A DNA stretch of 64,000 nucleotides from an uncultured bacterium (GTDB taxonomy: Bacteria > Elusimicrobiota > Elusimicrobia > Elusimicrobiales > Elusimicrobiaceae). Location: assembly GCA_949291515.1 (NCBI GenBank), contig CASEVY010000006.1, positions 1-64,000 of the forward strand, written 5' to 3'. The notes below the pieces were generated by a model. That model did no database searches. It was not told the origin of the DNA and was given only the letters and a program-made list of their open reading frames with translations. Each line of letters opens with the position of its first letter. Position 1 is the stretch's first letter. Made by a program: the position numbers and the translations under genes. Of the stretch, positions 41,930 through 49,491 are shown piece by piece.

Positions 41930-43291
41930 TTATTTCTCCTGTTTTGTCTTTTCGGTTATAAATTGTTTAATCGCGGCTATGGTTTTGTCAATATCGTCCG
42001 CGCCGAGCCCCGGCCATACGCCCACCCAAAAACTGCCGCGCATAACCTCTTCGGTATTGGGGAGCAGGGCGTATTCTTTATCCGTCAAATCGCGCGAGTT
42101 CAACACTATGGAATTTTTAATTCTCAAAGGAATATCGTCGTCGGTGAAGGCGGGCTGCCTCAAGATATTGCCGGCGAACACCTGCCTTGTGCCTATGCCT
42201 TGGCTTTCAAGGTATTTGCACAGTTCTATTTTGTCAAAGCCCGCGTCTTTGCGTACGGTCAGGATAAAGCCGAACCAGCTCGGCTCGGCCTGCGCCTGCC
42301 AGGCGGGCAGAATAAAGTATTTGTCAAAGGGTTTAAGCGCCATAAAAAGGCGGGTAAAATTTTCCTTGCGCTTGGCGATGAAGCCGTCAAGTTTTTTAAG
42401 CTGGGCCAAAGCGCAGGCGGCCTGCCAGTCGGTTATTTTAAGGTTATAGCCCAAGTGGGAATAGGTATATTTATGGTCATAGCCGAAGGGCAGTTTGCCA
42501 AGCTGCATATTAAAGCGGTTTTTGCAGGTATTGTCTTTGCCAGGCGGGCACCAGCAGTCGCGGCCCCAATCCCTAAAGGACATCAAAATCCTGTACAAAA
42601 CGGGGTCATCGGTGACTACGGCGCCGCCCTCGCCCATCGTTATATGGTGGGCGGGATAGAAGCTGAAGGTGCCTATATGCCCGAAAGTGCCCGTATGTTT
42701 GCCGCCGAATTTGGCGCCCAAGGCGTCGCAGTTGTCCTCAATGAGCCAAAGGCCTTTGTCTTGGCAGATTTGTTTTATCTTTTCCAGATTGAAAGGATTG
42801 CCCAAAGTATGCGCGACGAAAACCGCCTTGGTTTTGGGTGAAAGAGCTTGCTCGATTTCGCTTTCCAAAATATTGTGGGTGTTTATATCCACGTCAACAA
42901 ACACGGGTATAAGCCCGTTTTGTATTATCGGCGCGACGGTAGTCGGGAAACCCGCCGCCACGGTGATAACCTCGTCGCCCCTTTTAAGGCGTCTGTCGCC
43001 CAGTTTGTGGGAAGTGAGCGCGCTCAAAGCCAGCAGATTGGCGCTTGAGCCCGAATTTACGCTTAAAGCGTATTTTGAACCCAAATAAGCGGCAAATTGC
43101 TTTTCAAATTGTTCGTTAAAACGCCCCGTCGTCAGCCACATATCCAAAGTGGCGTCGAGCATATTGTCCAGCTCTTCCGCGCCCAGCACCTTACCCGATG
43201 CGGGGATATAAGTCCTTTGCTGTTTTTTTTGCTGGGCTCTGTAATATTTGCGCCCTAAAGTTTTAATCAATTTCCTTGTTAAGTTTTCCAT
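41930..43291 (-). CDS. rfbH: CDP-4-keto-6-deoxy-D-glucose 3-dehydrase (E1, RfbH/AscC)
   Basis: 453 residues, DegT-fold PMP enzyme with a [2Fe-2S] cluster that removes the C3 hydroxyl of CDP-4-keto-6-deoxyglucose. The usual PLP-binding Lys is replaced by His in FYPAHHITMGEGGAVV, the hallmark of E1. The Cys residues in DWGRDCWCPPGKDNTCKNRF are the cluster ligands. The ATG at 43291 has GAGAG upstream and overlaps RfbG by 29 bases. The longer frame to 43396 is rejected as lying inside RfbG. The E3 reductase (RfbI/AscD-type) that supplies electrons is not in the operon and must be encoded elsewhere. Confidence 0.94.
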   Translation of the reverse strand: MENLTRKLIKTLGRKYYRAQQKKQQRTYIPASGKVLGAEELDNMLDATLDMWLTTGRFNEQFEKQFAAYLGSKYALSVNSGSSANLLALSALTSHKLGDRRLKRGDEVITVAAGFPTTVAPIIQNGLIPVFVDVDINTHNILESEIEQALSPKTKAVFVAHTLGNPFNLEKIKQICQDKGLWLIEDNCDALGAKFGGKHTGTFGHIGTFSFYPAHHITMGEGGAVVTDDPVLYRILMSFRDWGRDCWCPPGKDNTCKNRFNMQLGKLPFGYDHKYTYSHLGYNLKITDWQAACALAQLKKLDGFIAKRKENFTRLFMALKPFDKYFILPAWQAQAEPSWFGFILTVRKDAGFDKIELCKYLESQGIGTRQVFAGNILRQPAFTDDDIPLRIKNSIVLNSRDLTDKEYALLPNTEEVMRGSFWVGVWPGLGADDIDKTIAAIKQFITEKTKQEK

Positions 43292-44357
43292 AATTCTCTC
43301 TATATTCAGATATCTGTTTAAGCGTGAAGGCTTTGATGTCCGCGCCTTCGTAGAAATTTTTGTACCACAGCGCCGTTTCCTTAACGGCTTTGTCAAAGTC
43401 GTAAACGGGGCGCCAGTTAAGAAGTTTAAAAGCCTTCTCTATATCAAGGTGAAGGAGTTTCGCCTCGTGCAGTTTGGCGCAGGGCTCAACTCTGTAAGAG
43501 CCGCCCCCCCACGTCTTTAAAAACAGTTTTACCAAATCCTCAACGGTGCGGACGTCGCTTGGGTTTGGGCCGAAGTTCCAGCCCTGCGCCAGAGAAGGAT
43601 TATCCCACATCTTTTTGCCCAAGAGCATATAGCCGAACAGCGGTTCCAGCACATGCTGCCACGGCCTTGTGGCAAGCGGGTTTCTCATAACTATTTGCTC
43701 GCCTTTGCTTAAGGCGCGGGCGCAGTCGGGTACGATTCTGTCCAAGGCGTAATCTCCGCCGCCTATTACATTACCGGCCCTGCAGCTTGCCAAGGCAGTA
43801 TTGTGGCTTTTGCCGTACTCTTTAATATTGAAAAATGAATTTCTGTAACAGGAGGTAAGCAGTTCCGCCATGCCTTTTGACGCGCTGTAAGGGTCATAGC
43901 CTCCCATGGGCGAAGTTTCTTTGTACGGGACGTCCGTTTCTTTGTTCTCGTAGCATTTGTCGCTTGTTATGTTTATCAGAACTTTTACGCTGGGCGTTTG
44001 GCGTACGGCCTCAAAAAGATTCGCCGTGCCGATAACATTGGTTTGTATCGTTTCCACCGGCTCTTTGTAGGAAAGCCTTACCAGAGGCTGCGCCGCCAAG
44101 TGGAATACTATATCTGGCTTAAAAGAAAGTACTTCTTTTTTAAGTTTATCGGCGTCCAAAATATTGCCTATTACGCTTTGCGTCGCTTTTTCAAGCCCGA
44201 GCAGCTCGTATAAAGAAGGACTGGTATTGGGGGCTAAAGCGTAGCCTTTAACTTCCGCGCCAATATCCGTCAGCACCGCGCTGAGCCAGGAGCCTTTAAA
44301 ACCAGTGTGCCCCGTTATAAAAATCCTTTTGCCTTTATAGAATTGTTCCAAGGTCAT
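43263..44357 (-). CDS. rfbG: CDP-glucose 4,6-dehydratase
   Basis: 364 residues, SDR-type enzyme making CDP-4-keto-6-deoxyglucose, with GKRIFITGHTGFKGSWL as the NAD-binding loop (about 8-24), VFHLAAQPLVRLSYKEPVETIQTNV (about 77), ITSDKCYENKE and DPYSASKGMAELL (catalytic YxxxK) all present. The C-terminal RPWQHVLEPLFGYMLLGKKMW is specific to this dehydratase. Gene order F-G-H is the same as in Salmonella and Yersinia dideoxyhexose loci. Spacing to the cytidylyltransferase is 15 bases. Confidence 0.96.
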   Translation of the reverse strand: MTLEQFYKGKRIFITGHTGFKGSWLSAVLTDIGAEVKGYALAPNTSPSLYELLGLEKATQSVIGNILDADKLKKEVLSFKPDIVFHLAAQPLVRLSYKEPVETIQTNVIGTANLFEAVRQTPSVKVLINITSDKCYENKETDVPYKETSPMGGYDPYSASKGMAELLTSCYRNSFFNIKEYGKSHNTALASCRAGNVIGGGDYALDRIVPDCARALSKGEQIVMRNPLATRPWQHVLEPLFGYMLLGKKMWDNPSLAQGWNFGPNPSDVRTVEDLVKLFLKTWGGGSYRVEPCAKLHEAKLLHLDIEKAFKLLNWRPVYDFDKAVKETALWYKNFYEGADIKAFTLKQISEYRENYGKLNKEID

Positions 44358-44372
44358 ATAGTTCGCCGGCCT

Positions 44373-45149
44373 TTACCATTTCTTCCAAGGGGCTTTGCCC
44401 TCGGACCATAATTGCTCAAGCTGATTTTTGTCGCGCAAGGCGTCCATCGGCTTCCAAAAACCTTCGTGCTTATAGGCGGCGATTTGGCCGTCGGCGGCCA
44501 ATTTTTCCATAGGGTCCTTTTCCCATACGCAGGCGTCGTCGCCTTCCTTTATGTATTTCAGGACTTCAGGCTCCAATACGAAAAACCCCGCGTTTATCCA
44601 GCCGCCGTCGCCTTTCGGTTTTTCCTTAAACGATTTGATTATGCCGTTTATGTCTATATCCATAGCGCCGAAGCGTCCCTCGGGCTGGACGGTGGTAACG
44701 GTAGCCAATTTGCCCGCTTTTTTGTGGAAAGCGATAAGTTCTTTTATGTCGACGTCGCTTACCCCGTCGCCGTAGGTTAGAAGGAAAGTTTCATCGCCGA
44801 TATACTTTTCGGCCTTTTTAATTCGCCCGCCCGTCATCGTGTTTAACCCGGTGTCCAAAATGGTAATTTTCCACGGCTCGGCTTTATGGTTTAGGGTTTG
44901 TATGGTGTTTGTAGACAAATCTATTTGCAGGTCTGAGTTATGCAGAAAATAATCGGCGAAGTATTCCTTTATTATATATCCTTTATATCCCGCCAATATT
45001 ATAAATTCGTTTATGCCGTAATGGGAGTATATTTTCATTATATGCCAAAGTATCGGTTTGCCGCCTATCTCTATCATCGGTTTGGGGCGAAGGTGCGATT
45101 CTTCGGATATGCGAGTGCCCATTCCGCCCGCCAATATAACAGCTTTCAT
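44373..45149 (-). CDS. rfbF: Glucose-1-phosphate cytidylyltransferase
   Basis: 258 residues. It makes CDP-glucose from glucose-1-phosphate and CTP, the first step to CDP-3,6-dideoxyhexoses. MKAVILAGGMGTRISEES, LRPKPMIEIGGKPILWHIMK and LTYGDGVSDVDI are all family motifs. The ATG at 45149 is supported by GGAGG eight bases upstream; a slightly longer frame would place the ribosome site inside the start. A TATAAT box (45177-45182, minus strand) lies about 28 bases upstream with no clear -35. It is the first gene of the operon that runs to 33252. Confidence 0.96.
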   Translation of the reverse strand: MKAVILAGGMGTRISEESHLRPKPMIEIGGKPILWHIMKIYSHYGINEFIILAGYKGYIIKEYFADYFLHNSDLQIDLSTNTIQTLNHKAEPWKITILDTGLNTMTGGRIKKAEKYIGDETFLLTYGDGVSDVDIKELIAFHKKAGKLATVTTVQPEGRFGAMDIDINGIIKSFKEKPKGDGGWINAGFFVLEPEVLKYIKEGDDACVWEKDPMEKLAADGQIAAYKHEGFWKPMDALRDKNQLEQLWSEGKAPWKKW

Positions 45150-45309
45150 AAAATATGCCTCCAAAGGGTTTTATATATTATACACAATTAAACCAGCCGA
45201 AAATACATAGACGAAAAGGATTATCAAATTGCTTTTACGGGGTTTATTGGCGGCGGTCTTTTTTTTTGTCGGAAACATCAAAACTGCTTGCATTGTTTTT
45301 TGATTTTAA

Positions 45310-45318
45310 TGCTATAAT
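45310..45318 (+). promoter_or_regulatory. Extended -10 promoter of aaxABC
   Basis: TGCTATAAT: a perfect TATAAT (45313-45318) with the TGn extension. A TTGCAT lies 19 bases upstream as a weak -35. The ATG at 45354 is preceded by GAGGAGG. The divergent gene rfbF starts about 200 bases away. Confidence 0.65.
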
Positions 45319-45353
45319 ACAAAATAAGTATACTCTATGAGGAGGAATTTGTA

Positions 45354-46634
45354 ATGAAAAAATATTTTTGCGCAATATTGTCCATTTGTCTTTCGCTTGC
45401 ATTGTTTTCGAAAGACGGACAGGCCAAGCAGAGCTATGAAGAGGATCAGGGCTTTGCCTCGGCCGTTTATGAGCAAACTATTTATGAAGAGGATATTTTA
45501 AGCGTGGTAAAATTCCCCGCCAGGCATGAAAGAAGGTTGGCTCAAAACCAAGCGCTCGGCGAATATGGAGATTTTCTCTCTTTCTATTCCGAGCTTAAGA
45601 AAAAGACGCAAAACAAATTGGGCCTGCAATTTGGCGTAGATGTTTCTTTTATGGCCCAGCGCGCCGCGCCAAGCGGCAAAAGCACAGCCGTACAGGCCAT
45701 TTATTATCCCTATGCCACGTGGAATCTGTTTAAAAGCGAGCGGTGGGGGTCCGGTCAAATAGATTTTAACTATAATCTTACGCGCTATTGGGGCAATGAG
45801 GCGCAGATATTAAACAATAGAGTTTATGTCGCTTCCGGTCTAAATGATACATTGTCGGACGATGATTCCTTTTCCCAGGCGACATATACCCACACAATGC
45901 CCGGCAAATTAAGCTGGCTTAGTCTGACGGTGGGGCAGTATCCGCTTTATAACTTCGACGGTACAACCTATGATTCAAATCCGCAAACGGCGCTTATAAA
46001 TTACGCTCTTTCGCAAAACGCGAGCGCAAGTTATCCTACCGCGAGTTTTGGCGCTTACCTTCAGGCCGCTTTAAACGAGAAGATTACCCTCAGCGCGGGT
46101 TATCAAGACGCCACAAATATCAGCGGCAGCCAAATAAGGTTTAAGGACGCTTTTTCCGGCGAATATACCGCTTTCGGCTCTTTAAGCTATGCTGACAATT
46201 CTTCGCAGTATTCGGCGATGGCTTATTATCAGCCGTCGGTAGAGCAGCAGGAAGGGTACAGCTGGGGCTGGTCTTTAAACGCCGAGCGCGATCTTGGCAA
46301 GAAGTGGAATATTTTCGGGCGAGCAAACGGCTCTACAAACAATATAATGCCCATAAAACAATCTTACGTTTTGGGTTTTTCGTTCCTGAACCCGCTTGAA
46401 AGAAACCCGTTGGACGTAATTACGCTGGGCGCGGCCTATAACCGCCTGAGCCAAGAAGCTCTGGCCCTGCCTTACGTGCGAAGCGGCGAAACGGTGGTGG
46501 AAGCCCAATGGGTCTGGGGCATTACCAAATACTTTACTCTTACGCCCGACGTGCAAATATATCCGCGCGCCGGCTTAAATGCGGAAAAGGAGTGGGTGAC
46601 GGTAACCTCCCTGAGAACGACTTTTATGTTCTAG
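45354..46634 (+). CDS. aaxA: OprB-family outer-membrane porin, AaxA-like
   Basis: 426 residues. A signal peptide ends near residue 24 (DGQAKQ). The rest alternates in the manner of a beta barrel and ends in Phe (RTTFMF), the usual signal for outer-membrane insertion. The alignment of short strands (QIDFNYNLTRYWGN, LSWLSLTVGQYPLYNFDGTTYDSNPQ) is as in carbohydrate-selective OprB porins. In Chlamydia the first gene of the arginine-uptake operon, aaxA, is such an OprB-type porin, and here the next two genes are clear AaxB and AaxC counterparts. It would admit arginine through the outer membrane. GAGGAGG precedes the ATG. Confidence 0.9.
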   Translation: MKKYFCAILSICLSLALFSKDGQAKQSYEEDQGFASAVYEQTIYEEDILSVVKFPARHERRLAQNQALGEYGDFLSFYSELKKKTQNKLGLQFGVDVSFMAQRAAPSGKSTAVQAIYYPYATWNLFKSERWGSGQIDFNYNLTRYWGNEAQILNNRVYVASGLNDTLSDDDSFSQATYTHTMPGKLSWLSLTVGQYPLYNFDGTTYDSNPQTALINYALSQNASASYPTASFGAYLQAALNEKITLSAGYQDATNISGSQIRFKDAFSGEYTAFGSLSYADNSSQYSAMAYYQPSVEQQEGYSWGWSLNAERDLGKKWNIFGRANGSTNNIMPIKQSYVLGFSFLNPLERNPLDVITLGAAYNRLSQEALALPYVRSGETVVEAQWVWGITKYFTLTPDVQIYPRAGLNAEKEWVTVTSLRTTFMF

Positions 46635-46686
46635 GCCCATATTGAGATTTGTGCAGTAAAAATTGGGGTAAAAGGAGAAATACAAT

Positions 46687-47280
46687 ATGGAAAATCAGGA
46701 ATACGGAACAAGATATCCTACTTTGGCCTTCCACACGGGCGGAGCGGGTCAGGCGGCGGACGGGATACCGCCTCAGCCTTTCGAGACTTTCTGCTACGAT
46801 TCCGCATTGACGCAAGCCAAAATACAGGATTTTAACATCGTTCCCTACACTTCCGTGCTTCCTCCGGAGTTATATGGAAATATCGTGCCTGTGGATCAGG
46901 TGGCCGATAGTTTCAAACACGGAGCCGTACTGGAAGTAATCATCGCCGGCAACGGCGCGAATATTACCGAGCATAAAGCCATAGCCACGGGCGTTGGCAT
47001 ATGCTGGGGCAGAAAGGACGGCAAACTCATCGGTGGCTGGGCGGCGGAATACGTGGAATATTTCGATACGCCAATAGACGACGAAATCGCGCAGGGCCAC
47101 GCAAAAATGTGGCTTAACAAATCGTTAAATCACGAACTTGAACTGCGCGGCGTGGAAAAACACAGCGAATTCCAAATCTATCACAACTATATAAACATCA
47201 CACAGCCTTTCGCTTACTGTTTGACCTGCTTGGGCTTCCTTAACTTTAAGAACGCCCCTGCCGTTAAACTAAAAAAGTAA
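46687..47280 (+). CDS. aaxB: Pyruvoyl-dependent arginine decarboxylase, AaxB-type
   Basis: 197 residues. It decarboxylates arginine to agmatine, consuming a proton. [14 protein letters not shown] at the start and [14 protein letters not shown] are virtually the chlamydial AaxB sequence. Self-cleavage between Thr and Ser in VPYTSVLP (about residues 55-58) yields two subunits and the pyruvoyl cofactor; Chlamydia AaxB also cleaves between Thr and Ser instead of the more common Ser-Ser. [21 protein letters not shown] and the C-terminal HKH-type region ([15 protein letters not shown]) are conserved as well. Length matches. It is the middle gene of an aaxABC operon with a clear ribosome site (AAAGGAGAA). 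Confidence 0.97.
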   Translation: MENQEYGTRYPTLAFHTGGAGQAADGIPPQPFETFCYDSALTQAKIQDFNIVPYTSVLPPELYGNIVPVDQVADSFKHGAVLEVIIAGNGANITEHKAIATGVGICWGRKDGKLIGGWAAEYVEYFDTPIDDEIAQGHAKMWLNKSLNHELELRGVEKHSEFQIYHNYINITQPFAYCLTCLGFLNFKNAPAVKLKK

Positions 47281-47352
47281 ACCTTAATATGCCGCGCGGA
47301 AGCGGAAACTTCCGCGCGGATAGATTGCAAAATTTCTTCGGGGGTAATTAAA

Positions 47353-48825
47353 ATGTCGGATAATAATAACAACGGCCAAAGCTCGGGCGCCGCCGCTAAA
47401 TTGGGCGTTATCGGATTGGCCAGCGTAGTTATCAGTTCTATGATTGGCGGCGGAATATTCTCCCTGCCGCAGAATATGGCGCAAGGCGCCGCGGCGGGCG
47501 CGGTGCTGTTGGCTTGGGTTATTACCGGTATTGGTATGTACTTCGTAGCCAATACTTTCAGCGTGCTTTCAAGAGTAAAACCCGATCTGACCGCCGGAAT
47601 ATATATGTACGCCAGGGACGGATTTGGTCCGTTTGCCGGCTTTTCGATAGGGTGGGCTTATTGGCTGTCGCAAATATTCGGCAATGTCGGTTACGCCGTA
47701 ATTACGATGGACGCTTTAAATTATTTCTTCCCCCCTCATTTCGCGGGCGGGAACAATTTGCTTTCCATTATCTGCGGCTCTTTGCTTATTTGGGTTTTTA
47801 ACTTCGTCGTGCTGCGCGGCGTGCGCCAAGCGGCGATACTCAATATCGTGGGGACGATCGGCAAGCTGGTGCCGCTGGCTTTCTTTATAATAGTGCTTGT
47901 TTTCGCTTTCCATATGGATAAATTCGATTTTAACTTCTGGGGCAAAATGGCGGAAAGCGGCAAATCGCTGGGCGGTTTGGGCGCTCAGCTTAAAAGCACT
48001 ATGCTTGTAACCTTGTGGGCTTTTATAGGTATTGAGGGCGCGGTGGTCCTTTCCAGCAGGGCGAGAAGCCAAAACGACGTAAGCAAGGCGACTTTTCTTG
48101 GCTTTGTGGGCTGTTTGATAATTTACGTGCTTTTGTCTTTGCTGCCTTTCGGCTTTCTTTCGCAGGAACAAATTGCCGCGGTAGCCAATCCCTCCACCGC
48201 GGGTATATTGGAGCAGGTAATAGGCAAGAGCGGCGCTTGGATTATGAATATCGGCCTTTTGATAGCCGTTCTTTCCAGCTGGCTGGCTTGGACTATGATA
48301 GCCGCGGAAATGCCTTTCGCCGCCGCGCAGAACGGTACTTTCCCCAAGCAGTTCGCCATAGAAAACAAAAACGGCGCGCCCAGTGTTTCGCTTTGGGTTA
48401 CCAGCGCTATTATGCAGCTTGCGATATTGCTTGTATATTTCTCCAATAACGCTTGGAATACTATGCTCAGCATAACCGGCGTAATGGTATTGCCCGCCTA
48501 TATATTCAGCACCTTGTATCTTTGGAAACTTACAGAGGACGGCGAATATCAAAAATTGGCCTCCAAAGGGCGGTTCTTCGCTTTGATTACCGGAATATTG
48601 GGCACCGCCTACGGCTTGTGGCTTGTTTATGCCGCGGGTCTTAAATATTTGTTTATGGCTTTTGTCTTCCTTGTACTGGGTATACCCGTTTTTATTTGGG
48701 CCAGAAAACAGAGCAAAGACGGCTTGCCTTTGTTTAGAGAAGGCGAGAAAATAGTCCTTGTCCTTATGCTGCTAATAGCATTGGGAGCGGTATACGCTTT
48801 TGCCAGAGGGCTTATCAGTATATAA
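47353..48825 (+). CDS. aaxC: Arginine/agmatine antiporter, AaxC-like
   Basis: 490 residues, APC family with 12-13 helices. SSMIGGGIFSLPQNMAQGAA is the substrate loop. It probably exchanges external arginine for internal agmatine, completing the acid-resistance cycle with AaxB; position after aaxB supports this. NYFFPPHFAGGNNLLS and GIEGAVVLSSRARSQNDV are shared with the paralogues at 26.5-29.2 kb, so substrate differences among the three are possible. The C-terminal extra helix (KIVLVLMLLIALGAVYAFA) is not in the paralogues. A terminator follows. Confidence 0.93.
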   Translation: MSDNNNNGQSSGAAAKLGVIGLASVVISSMIGGGIFSLPQNMAQGAAAGAVLLAWVITGIGMYFVANTFSVLSRVKPDLTAGIYMYARDGFGPFAGFSIGWAYWLSQIFGNVGYAVITMDALNYFFPPHFAGGNNLLSIICGSLLIWVFNFVVLRGVRQAAILNIVGTIGKLVPLAFFIIVLVFAFHMDKFDFNFWGKMAESGKSLGGLGAQLKSTMLVTLWAFIGIEGAVVLSSRARSQNDVSKATFLGFVGCLIIYVLLSLLPFGFLSQEQIAAVANPSTAGILEQVIGKSGAWIMNIGLLIAVLSSWLAWTMIAAEMPFAAAQNGTFPKQFAIENKNGAPSVSLWVTSAIMQLAILLVYFSNNAWNTMLSITGVMVLPAYIFSTLYLWKLTEDGEYQKLASKGRFFALITGILGTAYGLWLVYAAGLKYLFMAFVFLVLGIPVFIWARKQSKDGLPLFREGEKIVLVLMLLIALGAVYAFARGLISI

Positions 48826-48844
48826 AAGCCCTATTCCCGCATCA

Positions 48845-48876
48845 AAAACCCCCGCGCCGTCATACGCGGGGGTTTG
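48845..48876 (+). terminator. Terminator of the aaxABC operon
   Basis: AAACCCCCGCG / CGCGGGGGTTT around an eight-base loop, 20 bases after aaxC; the tail is TTTGTTGTT. Confidence 0.85.
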
Positions 48877-48902
48877 TTGTTCGGCATTTTAAAGTTAAAA
48901 AC

Positions 48903-49364
48903 TTATTTGCAGACGTCGACCCAAATCCCTTCGGTAATATTTTGCAGCTCTTCTATCGACAGTTTTACCGCATTGTTGCTTGCCCCCGCAGCCGGATAGG
49001 TATAAGGGTATTTTTTCAAAGATACGTCCAAATATATTTTTACACCTTCTTTCAAGCCGAAGGGACATACTCCCCCTATCGGGTGGCCGATGAGATTTAA
49101 AACTTCTTCCCCCTTTAAAAAGGAGGCTTTCTCTTTAAAATATTCTTTAAACTTCTTATTGTCTACCCGCGCCGTTCCCATCACAACTATTACTATCGGG
49201 CCGCTTTTTGTGTTGAAGGAAAGCGTCTTGGCTATCAGCCCCTCTTCGCAGCCTATGGCTTGGGCGGCCAACGCCACCGTAGCGGTGGAGGCGGGCAATT
49301 GCAGATATCTGTCTTCAAGATTGTGTTTTTTGAGCTGTTCTTTTACTCTTTCTATATTTTCCAT
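48903..49364 (-). CDS. YbaK/EbsC-type aminoacyl-tRNA deacylase
   Basis: 153 residues of the YbaK/ProX editing-domain family, which hydrolyse mischarged tRNAs such as Cys-tRNA(Pro). The conserved Lys lies in EGLIAKTLSF (about 44), and the loop with GHPIGGVCPFGL (about 92-103) is the signature of this family. DVSLKKYPYTYPAAGASNNAV is typical of the YbaK-like subgroup. Length is normal. It is transcribed alone, opposite to the aax operon, and is probably unrelated to it. Confidence 0.93.
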   Translation of the reverse strand: MENIERVKEQLKKHNLEDRYLQLPASTATVALAAQAIGCEEGLIAKTLSFNTKSGPIVIVVMGTARVDNKKFKEYFKEKASFLKGEEVLNLIGHPIGGVCPFGLKEGVKIYLDVSLKKYPYTYPAAGASNNAVKLSIEELQNITEGIWVDVCK

Positions 49365-49452
49365 AACTATATAATATCAATTTAAAAAAGCCTTTAAACT
49401 TAGCGGACGGACGGATTTTGGTTTTGACCGTTAATTTGTTTCCGTAGAAGTT

Positions 49453-49487
49453 TAAATAAGCCCCGTTCCTTTTCTGGAACGGGGCGT
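49453..49487 (-). terminator. Terminator of giant gene copy 3
   Basis: Minus strand: GCCCCGTTCC AGAAAA GGAACGGGGC followed by TTATTT, six bases after the stop. Confidence 0.9.
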
Positions 49488-49491
49488 AAGA

